NCBI RefSeq assembly: GCF_008691045.1
Contig: NZ_VMSO01000002.1
Location: 1 to 64,000, forward strand
Origin: Mediterraneibacter catenae
Lineage (GTDB): Bacteria; Bacillota; Clostridia; Lachnospirales; Lachnospiraceae
Length of the DNA: 64,000 bases
Direction of reading: 5' to 3'
Every line of letters begins with the position of its first letter. The stretch's first letter is position 1. Made by a program: the position numbers and the translations under genes. The notes beneath the pieces were generated by a model. The model was not told the origin of the DNA and ran no database searches. It was given only the letters and a program-made list of their open reading frames with translations. Positions 53,818 through 62,151 of the stretch are shown here, piece by piece.

Positions 53818-54858
53818 ATGTATAAGATAGCGAAAGAAAATCTGACGGCATTATTTCAGAAGATTGCCGCAGAACAGGAATTATATCTTCCGGTAAGAAA
53901 CGAAGGCCAGGTAAACTTCGCCGCATGGTCGGAGGATGCACAGGTCGATATCGATACGTTAAAGACAGTAAAATCTCCGAAAGACGCCTTCTTCCCGCAG
54001 AGCGAGACGCTCTACACCTGTGTCAGGGACGGAAAGAAGATCAGCATTGAGCCTGAGGCGTTAAAAGAGCAGGATTTCGTTGTGTTCGGCATGAGAGCCT
54101 GTGATGTAAGAGGTGTGGAAGTGCTGGACAAAGTATTCCTCGTAGATCCGCTTGATACGTTCTATGCGGCAAGAAGAGATCACGGTACGATCGTTGCCCT
54201 TGCCTGCCACGAGCCGGAGGAAACATGCTTTTGTAAGGTGTTCGGCATTGACGCGGCTGATCCGGCTGCAGATGTTGCCACATGGATGATCGGAGAGGAT
54301 CTGTACTGGAAACCGCTTACAGAAAAGGGTGAGGCGCTTACAAAGGCAGTTGCTGACCTTCTTACAGAGGATGCAGCTGCGGATGAGGCTGTTGAAAAAG
54401 AGAAAGAGGCGATCCACAATATCATCGAGCAGCTTCCGTATACACATCTCTCTCTTGAGGGATGGAACGGAGATGTCCTCATGGAAAAATTCGAGGATCC
54501 GCTCTGGGATGAACTGTACAAACCGTGTCTTGCGTGCGGAACCTGTACATTTGTCTGCCCGACCTGCCAGTGCTATGACATCAAAGACTACGATGCAGGA
54601 AAGAACGGCGTGCAGAGATACCGCTGCTGGGATTCCTGTATGTACTCTGACTTCACGATGATGGCTCACGGCAATAACCGTAAATCACAGAAAGAGAGAT
54701 TCCGCCAGAGATTCATGCACAAACTGGTATACTTCCCGGCAAACAACGATGGAATGTATTCCTGTGTAGGATGCGGAAGATGCGTGGAGAAATGTCCGGA
54801 ATCCTTAAATATCGTAAAAGTTATCAAAGCATTTGCAAAACAGGGAGGTGAAAAGTAA
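53818..54858 (+). CDS. flxC: FlxC/sulfhydrogenase-beta-like iron-sulfur protein
   Basis: A 346-residue soluble protein of the HydB/AsrA type. It begins with YKIAKENLTALFQKIAAEQELYLPV and FVVFGMRACDVRGVEVLDKVF, and ends with two [4Fe-4S] motifs, CLACGTCTFVCPTCQCYDI and CVGCGRCVEKCPESLNI. The family partners with FAD/NAD(P)H-binding subunits like the next gene product to carry electrons from NAD(P)H. The stop and the next start overlap (TAATG). Confidence 0.83.
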   Translation: MYKIAKENLTALFQKIAAEQELYLPVRNEGQVNFAAWSEDAQVDIDTLKTVKSPKDAFFPQSETLYTCVRDGKKISIEPEALKEQDFVVFGMRACDVRGVEVLDKVFLVDPLDTFYAARRDHGTIVALACHEPEETCFCKVFGIDAADPAADVATWMIGEDLYWKPLTEKGEALTKAVADLLTEDAAADEAVEKEKEAIHNIIEQLPYTHLSLEGWNGDVLMEKFEDPLWDELYKPCLACGTCTFVCPTCQCYDIKDYDAGKNGVQRYRCWDSCMYSDFTMMAHGNNRKSQKERFRQRFMHKLVYFPANNDGMYSCVGCGRCVEKCPESLNIVKVIKAFAKQGGEK

Positions 54859-55712
54859 TGAGTGAATGTACATGTCACAAGAACTATACACTGGATACCC
54901 TGATCCCGAAAGTAGGCGTGATCACTGACATCCGCGAGGAGACGCCGGATGTTAAGACATTCCGTGTCAATGCTCCGGAGGGTGGCAAGCTCTTCGAGCA
55001 TATGCCGGGACAGTGCGCGATGCTCTGCGCTCCGGGAATCAGCGAAGGTATGTTTTCGATTACTTCTTCGCCGACTAATAAAGAATATCAGGAATTCAGC
55101 ATCAAGAAGTGCGGAGTGCTCACAGATTATCTCCACAGCCTTGAGGTAGGCGACGAGATCACGGTCAGAGGACCGTACGGCAATCATTTCCCTGTAGAGG
55201 ATAAACTCAAAGGAAAAGACCTGCTGTTCATCGCCGGAGGTATCGGACTTGCGCCGCTGCGTTCCGTTATCAATTACGTGCTGGACAACCGTGACGACTA
55301 CGGCACAGTGGATATCGTTTACGGATCACGTTCCGCCGACGATCTGGTTCAGTTGAAAGAGATCCAGGAAGTATGGATGAACGCTCCGGATGTCCATGTT
55401 CACCTGACCATTGACCGCGAGCAGGAAGGCTGGGACGGCCATGTGGGATTTGTCCCGAATTATGTGAAAGAACTGGGATTCGACGTAAACAAGACGGCTC
55501 TGATCTGCGGACCACCGATCATGATCAAGTTCACACTGGCCGGTCTTGAGGAACTCGGCTTCTCCAGAGAACAGGTCTATACGACACTGGAGCTTCGCAT
55601 GAAATGCGGAATCGGAAAATGCGGAAGATGTAACATCGGTTCAAAATATGTATGTAAAGACGGTCCGGTATTTCGGTGCGATGAAATCGATGAGATGCCG
55701 AATGAATACTAG
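54858..55712 (+). CDS. flxA: FlxA-like FAD/NAD(P)H-binding oxidoreductase
   Basis: A 284-residue ferredoxin-NADP+ reductase-type protein. GMFSITSSP binds FAD, LFIAGGIGLAPLRSVINY and LICGPPIMIKF bind the nicotinamide nucleotide, and MKCGIGKCGRCNIGSKYVC carries a C-terminal [2Fe-2S] cluster, as in PyrK and sulfhydrogenase gamma. It is the only NAD(P)H-binding subunit in the Hdr/Flx set and so the likely entry point for NADH electrons. Confidence 0.87.
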   Translation: MSECTCHKNYTLDTLIPKVGVITDIREETPDVKTFRVNAPEGGKLFEHMPGQCAMLCAPGISEGMFSITSSPTNKEYQEFSIKKCGVLTDYLHSLEVGDEITVRGPYGNHFPVEDKLKGKDLLFIAGGIGLAPLRSVINYVLDNRDDYGTVDIVYGSRSADDLVQLKEIQEVWMNAPDVHVHLTIDREQEGWDGHVGFVPNYVKELGFDVNKTALICGPPIMIKFTLAGLEELGFSREQVYTTLELRMKCGIGKCGRCNIGSKYVCKDGPVFRCDEIDEMPNEY

Positions 55713-55729
55713 GGAAAGGAAGAAATATC

Positions 55730-56404
55730 ATGGAAAATATGGTAAATGTATATTTTTTCGGTAAGAAATACAGTGTGCCGGCTGACCTGACGATCATGAC
55801 AGCTATGGAATATGCTGGTTATACGCTGAAAAGAGGATGCGGCTGCCGTCACGGCTTCTGCGGTGCCTGTGCTACGATCTACAGGATCAAGGGCAAAAAT
55901 GAGCTGAAGACCTGCCTTGCCTGTCAGACACAGGTAGAAGAGGGCATGTATGTGGCAACTGTTCCGTTCTTCCCGACAGACAAGAGAACATATGACATTG
56001 AAGACATCAAGCCGGAGCAGAGGATCATGATGGATCTCTATCCGGAAATCTACAGCTGCATCGGCTGTAACGCCTGCACAAAGGCCTGCACTCAGGACCT
56101 TAACGTTATGCAGTATATTGCATATGCACAGCGCGGCGAGTTCGAGAAGTGTGCGGAAGAGTCGTTCGACTGTATCGGATGCGGATGCTGTTCCGTAAGA
56201 TGTCCGGCAGAGATTTCCCACCCGATGGTAGGAGTCCTTGCAAGAAGACTTACAGGAAAATACATTGCACCGGAATCCAAACACCTGACAGAGCGTGTGG
56301 AAGAGATCCATCACGGCGACTATGATCAGCTGATCGAGCAGATCATGCAGAAGCCGATTGAAGAGATGCAGGAACTTTACAACAACAGAGAGATCGAGAA
56401 ATAA
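55730..56404 (+). CDS. frdB: Fumarate reductase iron-sulfur subunit, non-quinone type
   Basis: A 224-residue protein. The N-terminal plant-type ferredoxin domain has Cys39, Cys44, Cys47 and Cys62 or 65 for a [2Fe-2S] cluster. The helical part has two complete [4Fe-4S] motifs (Cys110/113/116/120 and Cys148/151/154/158). Membrane-bound succinate dehydrogenases and fumarate reductases instead have one [4Fe-4S] and one [3Fe-4S] cluster next to quinone, so this form suggests a soluble donor. AAAGGAAG precedes the ATG. The flavoprotein gene follows after 12 bases. Confidence 0.87.
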   Translation: MENMVNVYFFGKKYSVPADLTIMTAMEYAGYTLKRGCGCRHGFCGACATIYRIKGKNELKTCLACQTQVEEGMYVATVPFFPTDKRTYDIEDIKPEQRIMMDLYPEIYSCIGCNACTKACTQDLNVMQYIAYAQRGEFEKCAEESFDCIGCGCCSVRCPAEISHPMVGVLARRLTGKYIAPESKHLTERVEEIHHGDYDQLIEQIMQKPIEEMQELYNNREIEK

Positions 56405-56416
56405 GGAGGGAAGATC

Positions 56417-58018
56417 ATGTTTACACCGGAAATGATGGAATCCGTAAAGAAAGTGGAGGCCACCAGAGCACAGCGTCTGGGTGTAGAGCCGAGACGAATG
56501 ACGGCGGATGAGAAAGATGCTCTCCTTAAGGAATTCCATCCTGATTACAGGGAAGAGGCATTTGCAGAGATCAAGGTAGGCCCGAACAAGGGACAGAAAG
56601 CGCCGAAAGAGCTGGTGCATCTGCTCCATTCTAACAGCCGCCTTCTCGCTGAGAAAGTTGATATTAACAAAGTAGACTACGATGTTGACGTGCTCGTCAT
56701 CGGAGGCGGCGGCGCAGGCGCGTCTGCAGCAATCGAGGCAAACGAGGCGGGAGCTAATGTCATGATCGTGACAAAACTCCGTATCGGCGATGCCAACACG
56801 ATGATGGCAGAGGGCGGTATCCAGGCTGCCGACAAAGAGAATGATTCTCCTGTACAGCATTATCTGGATGCATTCGGAGGCGGACACTTTGCCGCAAGAC
56901 CGGAACTCTTAAGACGTCTTGTTATGGAAGCGCCGGATGCGATCAAATGGCTCAATGAGCTGGGTGTTATGTTTGATAAGGATGAGACAGGCCGTATGAT
57001 CACAACACACGGCGGCGGAACATCCAGAAAGAGAATGCACGCCTGCAAGGATTACTCCGGAGCTGAGATCATGCGTACACTCCGCGATGAAGTATTAAAC
57101 CGCCAGATCCCGGTTGCTGAGTTCACTGTAGCAGTAGAACTGATCAGAGATGACAGAGGCCAGGTGGCAGGAGCGGTTCTTCAGAACCTGGAGACAGAAG
57201 ATTACCTTGTTGCAAAGGCTAAGACGGTTATCATCGCTACAGGCGGTGCGGGACGTATGCATTATCAGGGATTCCCGACTTCAAACCACTATGGCGCTAC
57301 AGCAGACGGTCTGATCCTCGGATACCGTATGGGAGCTCCGCTCCTGTATCAGGACACGATCCAGTATCACCCGACAGGAGTTGCATTCCCGTCCCAGATT
57401 TTCGGCGCACTCGTAACAGAGAAAGTACGTTCCGTAGGTGCACAGCTTGTAAACGTGGACGGTGAGGCGTTCATGCATCCGCTGGAGACACGTGATGTGG
57501 CTGCATCAGGTATTATCCGCGAGTGTACAGCGCGCGGCAAGGGCGTGAACACACCGCTTGGAAGCGGCGTATGGCTTGATACTCCGATGATCGAGATGAT
57601 CGGCGGACCGGGAACGATCGAGAAACGGATCCCGGCGATGCTCCGTATGTACATGAAATATGATATCGATATGAGAAAACTTCCGATTCTTGTATACCCG
57701 ACACTGCACTACCAGAACGGCGGACTTGAGATCGGCGGAGACGGATTTACAAAAGTAATCGACAACCTGCTTGTAGCAGGAGAGGCTGTCGGCGGTATTC
57801 ATGGAAGAAACCGTCTGATGGGCAACTCGCTTCTGGATATCATCGTATTTGGACGCAATGCAGGTAAGGCTGCCGCTGCGAAAGCGAAGAATGTAGAGCT
57901 GGGTAATATGAATCTGGATCACATTCAGGCATACGCTGAGGAGTTAAAAGAGGCAGGAATTGACACCGGTGATGTATCCCCGCTCCTTCTTCCGAAGTAT
58001 GCAAGACATGAGAGATAG
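56417..58018 (+). CDS. frdA: Soluble fumarate reductase flavoprotein subunit
   Basis: A 533-residue flavoprotein of the SdhA/FrdA family. The FAD fold starts only at residue 91 (VLVIGGGGAGASAAIEANEAG), after an 88-residue N-terminal extension unusual for the family. Catalytic positions are kept: His318-Pro-Thr, Arg359 (the likely proton donor), His431 and the GRNRLMGNSLLD loop. The His that binds FAD covalently in quinone-linked enzymes is replaced (DANTMMAEGG, Asn127), so FAD should be non-covalent. No hydrophobic anchor subunit is encoded nearby. It reduces fumarate to succinate, most likely with electrons from the Hdr/Flx proteins. Confidence 0.88.
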   Translation: MFTPEMMESVKKVEATRAQRLGVEPRRMTADEKDALLKEFHPDYREEAFAEIKVGPNKGQKAPKELVHLLHSNSRLLAEKVDINKVDYDVDVLVIGGGGAGASAAIEANEAGANVMIVTKLRIGDANTMMAEGGIQAADKENDSPVQHYLDAFGGGHFAARPELLRRLVMEAPDAIKWLNELGVMFDKDETGRMITTHGGGTSRKRMHACKDYSGAEIMRTLRDEVLNRQIPVAEFTVAVELIRDDRGQVAGAVLQNLETEDYLVAKAKTVIIATGGAGRMHYQGFPTSNHYGATADGLILGYRMGAPLLYQDTIQYHPTGVAFPSQIFGALVTEKVRSVGAQLVNVDGEAFMHPLETRDVAASGIIRECTARGKGVNTPLGSGVWLDTPMIEMIGGPGTIEKRIPAMLRMYMKYDIDMRKLPILVYPTLHYQNGGLEIGGDGFTKVIDNLLVAGEAVGGIHGRNRLMGNSLLDIIVFGRNAGKAAAAKAKNVELGNMNLDHIQAYAEELKEAGIDTGDVSPLLLPKYARHER

Positions 58019-58032
58019 GAAAGGGAGAGAAA

Positions 58033-59202
58033 ATGTTTTTAGTTAACTGGTTTCAGGAAAGTGTAATGGGGGAAACCCTGATGGTCTTATTCCTTGTAGC
58101 CACCATCGGCTATCTTGTGGGAAGCATTACGATCAAAGGGGTCGAGCTGGGGACGGCAGGCGTGCTGCTTGTCGCCCTGGTATTCGGTCATTTCCTCGGA
58201 CATGATGAAGCTCTGGTCGAAGGCCTGGGAATGTTTCAGGATCTGGGACTTATCTGTTTTGTTACGTCTGTCGGCTTTATTGCCGGACCGAAGTTCTTCC
58301 GTAACTTTAAGATCAATGCGAAATCTTATATTCTGCTCGGATTTATCATCATTGCGATCGGTGCGCTTGTTACTTCAGGCATCATTACGATCGCAGGAGT
58401 TCCGACTGATATCACAGTCGGTATGATGTCCGGAGCCCTGACGAGTACGCCGGGACTTGCAGCGGCGCTTGATGCCACAGGTTCCGCCAACGCCTCCATC
58501 GGATACGGTATTGCCTATCCGTTCGGCGTAGTAGGAGTGGTGCTCTTCGTACAGCTGATGCCGAAGATCCTGCATACAGATATGGATGCGGAGCGCGCGC
58601 AGTTTGAAGCTGCCCAGAATGTGGGAGATATAGCGAAAAAAGATAAACTGTTCCACGTAGATCCGATGGGATTTTTCCCGTATGCGCTGGCGATCGCTCT
58701 CGGTATCGTCCTGGCGAAGATCGTGATCCCGCTTCCGGGCGGAGCGCAGTTCTCTTTGGGAACGTCAGGCGGCCCGCTGATCGCGGGTCTGATCCTCGGT
58801 CACTTCGGCCACGCCGGAAAGATCAGCTTTCATGTGGAAAAATCTGTGCTTGAGTGCTTAAGAGAATTCGGTCTTGCGCTGTTCCTGATCGGAGCAGGTG
58901 TGGAGGCCGGATCGGGATTCATCGAAATCCTCAAGGAACACGGACTGATCCTGTTCGTGTATGGTGCACTGATCACACTGATCCCGATGATCGTCGGATA
59001 CTTTGTTGCCACAAAGCTGATGAAACTGAGTCTGTTCAACACACTAGGCTCCATCTGCGGAGGGATGACAAGTACACCGGCCCTGGGAACACTGATCCGT
59101 GTGACAGGAACGGACGATGTGGCATCAGCTTATGCGGCTACATATCCGGTAGCGCTTGTGTTCGTCGTGCTGGCCTGCCAGTTTATCGGAATATTCTTAT
59201 GA
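58033..59202 (+). CDS. Aspartate:alanine exchanger (AAE/YidE-YbjL) type permease
   Basis: A 389-residue membrane protein with about 10-11 hydrophobic segments. Two family repeats are visible: MSGALTSTPGLAAALDATGSANASIGYGIAYPFG and ICGGMTSTPALGTLIRVTGTDDVASAYAATYPVA. The family's founding member, AspT, exchanges aspartate for alanine. Lying between fumarate reductase and fumarase, this one could import aspartate, malate or fumarate or export succinate. It lacks the TrkA-C domains of larger relatives. Substrate is inferred from context. Confidence 0.8.
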   Translation: MFLVNWFQESVMGETLMVLFLVATIGYLVGSITIKGVELGTAGVLLVALVFGHFLGHDEALVEGLGMFQDLGLICFVTSVGFIAGPKFFRNFKINAKSYILLGFIIIAIGALVTSGIITIAGVPTDITVGMMSGALTSTPGLAAALDATGSANASIGYGIAYPFGVVGVVLFVQLMPKILHTDMDAERAQFEAAQNVGDIAKKDKLFHVDPMGFFPYALAIALGIVLAKIVIPLPGGAQFSLGTSGGPLIAGLILGHFGHAGKISFHVEKSVLECLREFGLALFLIGAGVEAGSGFIEILKEHGLILFVYGALITLIPMIVGYFVATKLMKLSLFNTLGSICGGMTSTPALGTLIRVTGTDDVASAYAATYPVALVFVVLACQFIGIFL

Positions 59203-59442
59203 TAGAATCGTGGGAGCGCAGAGCGCGGAACGATTCGTAGATATCATAAAAGATCCGGTTGCTCCATGTATGAGCTGAGCGCCTGCTAATGAGCAAAGAA
59301 GCGGCGTAGCCGCAGTGAGCACTGTCAGGTGCGGCTTTGCGAATGGCGCGAGCCGAACGAAAAATAAAACAACAGATATAAGGCTGTCCCTTAGGGCAGC
59401 CTGAAAAGTATCAACTTTAAAACAGGAAAGGAGTTGACTTCC
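59203..59442. other. Intergenic region between permease and fumarase genes
   Basis: It contains the stem GAATCGT/ACGATTC (59205-59236), repeat copy B, and a hairpin GGCTG..CAGCC with inner CCC/GGG (about 59382-59401). No clear terminator U-tract or promoter was found, so the fumarase genes are probably expressed at least partly from the upstream promoter. Confidence 0.5.
59276..59365 (+). repeat. Dispersed intergenic repeat, copy B
   Basis: Homologous to copy A at 47899-47988 in the opposite orientation. It folds as GCGGC-GTA-GCCGC, then GCAC-TGTCAG-GTGC, then a GGCT/AGCC helix enclosing GCGAATGGCGC. The apical loop of the second stem differs in length and sequence between copies while the stem is kept. 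Confidence 0.75.
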
Positions 59443-60285
59443 ATGCGTGAAATCAATGTAAGTACACTCACCGATGTAATTGAGAGACTCTGCATCGATG
59501 CCAACAACCATCTCCCGGGAGATGTAAAATGTGCCATCCGCGACTGCCGCGCCTGCGAGGACGGCGAGATCGCACAGGGCGTCCTGGACAACATCATCGA
59601 GAACTTCGAGATCGCGGACAGCGAGAATGTACCGATCTGCCAGGATACAGGTATGGCGTGTGTGTTCCTTGAGATCGGACAGGACGTACATCTTGTCGGC
59701 GGTGATTTGAAAGAGGCTGTTGACGAGGGTGTACGCCGCGGATATACAAACGGATATCTGAGAAAATCAGTCGTAAAAGATCCGGTGCGCCGCGGTAATA
59801 CCGGCGACAATACACCTGCCATGCTTTATACAGAGATCGTTCCGGGCGAGAATATTAAGGTTACGGTAGGACCGAAAGGATTCGGAAGCGAGAATATGAG
59901 CCAGATCCGTATGTTCAAACCGTCAGCAGGCCTTCAGGGAATCAAAGATTTCATCATCGAGGCTGTAGAGACAGCAGGACCGAATCCGTGTCCTCCTATG
60001 GTAGTGGGCGTCGGTATCGGCGGTACATTTGACAAATGTGCACTCCTTGCGAAAAAGGCGCTGATGAGGCCACTTGATTCTTCCAATCCGGATCCGTTCT
60101 ATGCAGATCTTGAGAAAGAAATGCTCGAGAAGATCAACGAACTGGGCATCGGACCTCAGGGATTCGGCGGAAAGACGACAGCGATCGGACTCAATATTGA
60201 GACTATGCCGACACATATTGCAGGAATGCCCTGCGCGGTAAATATCAACTGTCATGTGACACGCCACAAATCGGAGGTGATATAA
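59443..60285 (+). CDS. Class I fumarate hydratase, alpha subunit
   Basis: A 280-residue subunit of the oxygen-sensitive [4Fe-4S] fumarase/tartrate dehydratase family. Cysteine ligand candidates are in [13 protein letters not shown] and [32 protein letters not shown] is also family-typical. It hydrates fumarate to malate reversibly; in fermentation it would run from malate to fumarate to feed the reductase. I start at the ATG at 59443, with AAAGGAG 9 bases upstream, rather than the TTG three codons earlier. Confidence 0.92.
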   Translation: MREINVSTLTDVIERLCIDANNHLPGDVKCAIRDCRACEDGEIAQGVLDNIIENFEIADSENVPICQDTGMACVFLEIGQDVHLVGGDLKEAVDEGVRRGYTNGYLRKSVVKDPVRRGNTGDNTPAMLYTEIVPGENIKVTVGPKGFGSENMSQIRMFKPSAGLQGIKDFIIEAVETAGPNPCPPMVVGVGIGGTFDKCALLAKKALMRPLDSSNPDPFYADLEKEMLEKINELGIGPQGFGGKTTAIGLNIETMPTHIAGMPCAVNINCHVTRHKSEVI

Positions 60286-60843
60286 ATGGCAAGAAAGATT
60301 ACATTACCACTCACAGAGGAACTTGCTAAAACACTCCATGCAGGAGATCAGGTGCTTCTTACGGGAACGATCTATACATCCCGTGATGCCGGACACAAGA
60401 GAATGTGCGAGGCACTTGCCAAGGGTGAGGATATTCCGTTCGATCCGAAAGATGCGACGATTTACTATGTAGGACCGACTCCGGCGAAACCGGGACAGGT
60501 CATCGGAAGCGCAGGACCGACAACAAGCGGACGTATGGATGCATACGCGCCGACAATGATGTCAGTGGGCGCGCGCGGCATGATCGGAAAGGGTGCACGC
60601 CTTCCGGAAGTGGTTGACGCCATGAAGAAATACAGCGGCGTGTACTTTGGTGCTATCGGAGGTGCAGGCGCACTGCTCGCAAAATGTATCAAGAAAGCAG
60701 AGCTTATCGCTTTCGAAGATCTCGGGGCAGAGGCTCTCAGAAAACTCTATGTAGAGGATATGCCGGTTGTTGTCATTATTGACAGCGAGGGAAATAACCT
60801 CTATGAAGAAGGAAGAAAGGCTTACCTTGATTCTAAAAAATAA
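60286..60843 (+). CDS. Class I fumarate hydratase, beta subunit
   Basis: A 185-residue C-terminal-type subunit: LHAGDQVLLTGTIYTSRDAGHKRM, YYVGPTPAKPGQVIGSAGPTTSGRMD, MIGKGARLPEV, YFGAIGGAGALLAKCIKKAE and GAEALRKLYVEDMPVVVIIDSEG all match the family. It pairs with the alpha subunit encoded immediately before, with the ATG directly after the alpha stop and GGAGGTGATATAA as ribosome site. A strong terminator closes the operon. Confidence 0.92.
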   Translation: MARKITLPLTEELAKTLHAGDQVLLTGTIYTSRDAGHKRMCEALAKGEDIPFDPKDATIYYVGPTPAKPGQVIGSAGPTTSGRMDAYAPTMMSVGARGMIGKGARLPEVVDAMKKYSGVYFGAIGGAGALLAKCIKKAELIAFEDLGAEALRKLYVEDMPVVVIIDSEGNNLYEEGRKAYLDSKK

Positions 60844-60865
60844 TTGACGGAGATACAAATAATCC

Positions 60866-60910
60866 GCCGGAACACAAGTGTCGCTTGTGTTCCGGCTATC
60901 TTTTTGTTTC
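60866..60910 (+). terminator. Rho-independent terminator of the redox operon
   Basis: GCCGGAACACAAG (60866-60878) pairs perfectly with CTTGTGTTCCGGC (60884-60896) around TGTCG, followed by TATCTTTTTGTTT. Confidence 0.92.
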
Positions 60911-61167
60911 TGGGAATATTATGGTGAAAAAGTTTCACTGGCAGTTTGAGGATATCTGTGCTACTATATATTCAAAGCATTATATTTCCAGCATGTTTTA
61001 TTCTCTTACAGCATAAAAGCTGTGTCACAGGTTCTATTACATTCAGGAAAATCTCGATGCTTTTGATTCCCAATTAATAGCAGAGAGATTTTTGTATATG
61101 CTGTGGCTGATTGTCAGACAGGATGCGGCGGTCTCTTTGCGGTACATTTTCACAAGGAGGCTGAAAT
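60911..61167. other. Non-coding region, possible decayed gene
   Basis: After the terminator there is no intact gene. From about 61014 one frame stays open for ~50 codons up to the start of the next gene (HRFYYIQENLDAFDSQ is part of it) but has no start or ribosome site. It may be a remnant or chance. Confidence 0.3.
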
Positions 61168-62058
61168 ATGACAAATGATACTATGTCAATGATGTTACCC
61201 GTCAACCGTACTTACAAATCAACCGTATTTATCATGCTGTTTGAGGACAGAAATAATCTGTTGGAACTGTATAATGGGATGAGCGGGAAACATTATACAA
61301 ATCCGGAATTGTTGGAGATCAATACACTTGAGAATGCAATCTATATGTCAATCAAAAATGATATTTCATTTTTGATCGACGGGCGTCTCTCGTTGTACGA
61401 GCATCAGTCTACGTATAGCCCGAATCTTCCGTTGCGTTTTTTGTTCTATATTTCGCATTTGTATTCCAGAATGACGAAAGATGATAATCTGTATGGTACA
61501 AAGAAAGTTCATATTCCCGAACCGGAGTTTGTTATCTTTTATAATGGAAGAGAAGAAATGCCAGAGCGGCAGGTGCTGAAATTATCAGATATGTACACAA
61601 CAAAGGACAAGCAGGTGAGGTTGGAACTTGAAGCTGTAATGCTAAACATATCAGGAGAGAATAACCATAAATTAAAAGCAGCATGTCATACCTTGAGGGA
61701 ATATGCTATTTATACGGACAAAATACGGAAGTATACAGAGATAATGGGCCTGTCTGATGCAGTAGAACGGGCAATACAGGAGTGTATTGAGCAAGGTGTA
61801 TTGAAAGATTTTCTGGAGAGGCACAGAACGGAGGCGAAAGCGATGAGTATATTCGAATATGATCAGGAGAAGCATATGCGTCAGGAGAGAGAAGCTGCCT
61901 GGGAGGATGGGCATTTGGCAGGTATAGAAGATGGACTAAAGAGCCAGATAGAAAAGAAGCTCGCCAAAGGGAAGACTCTGACGGAGATTGCTGATGAGCT
62001 AGAGGAAACAGAAGAACGCATCAGAGAACTGACTGACAAGATTAAAGGAAAAGAGTAG
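61168..62058 (+). CDS. Rpn-family recombination-promoting nuclease / PD-(D/E)XK transposase-like protein
   Basis: A 296-residue protein. It starts VNRTYKSTVFIMLFEDRNNLLELYN and continues ISFLIDGRLSLYEHQSTYSPNLPLRFLFYI, where Asp and Glu-x-Gln fit the nuclease core of the Rpn/PDDEXK_2 family. The C-terminal ~60 residues are charged and helical (EDGLKSQIEKKLAKGKTLTEIADELEETEERIREL). Such genes occur in many copies in Lachnospiraceae genomes. AAGGAGG precedes the ATG. There are no inverted repeats of an insertion sequence around it. Confidence 0.85.
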   Translation: MTNDTMSMMLPVNRTYKSTVFIMLFEDRNNLLELYNGMSGKHYTNPELLEINTLENAIYMSIKNDISFLIDGRLSLYEHQSTYSPNLPLRFLFYISHLYSRMTKDDNLYGTKKVHIPEPEFVIFYNGREEMPERQVLKLSDMYTTKDKQVRLELEAVMLNISGENNHKLKAACHTLREYAIYTDKIRKYTEIMGLSDAVERAIQECIEQGVLKDFLERHRTEAKAMSIFEYDQEKHMRQEREAAWEDGHLAGIEDGLKSQIEKKLAKGKTLTEIADELEETEERIRELTDKIKGKE

Positions 62059-62069
62059 GAAAATAACAG

Positions 62070-62126
62070 AACACCCGGGAAATGACATGAAATAACGTCC
62101 AAACATGTCTCCCGGGTGTTTTATTA
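62070..62126. terminator. Bidirectional terminator between the Rpn gene and galT
   Basis: AACACCCGGGA (62070-62080) pairs with TCCCGGGTGTT (62110-62120), with an inner GACATG/CATGTC helix. TTTTATTA follows on the plus strand and a T-rich run on the minus strand. It serves both convergent genes. Confidence 0.85.
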
Positions 62127-62151
62127 TCCGTTAGTATAGTTTAAAGTAAGA

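Noticed and set aside
56417-58018. L-aspartate oxidase (NadB) instead of fumarate reductase
   Set aside because: The non-covalent FAD motif fits both, but no NAD-synthesis genes are nearby and the gene is paired with a ferredoxin-type subunit, Hdr/Flx genes and fumarase.
61014-61167. Intact small gene before the Rpn gene
   Set aside because: The open frame lacks a start codon with ribosome site and is preceded by stops; at most a remnant.
61168-62058. Insertion sequence around the Rpn-family gene
   Set aside because: No terminal inverted repeats or target duplications are visible and the gene has a normal ribosome site and terminator.
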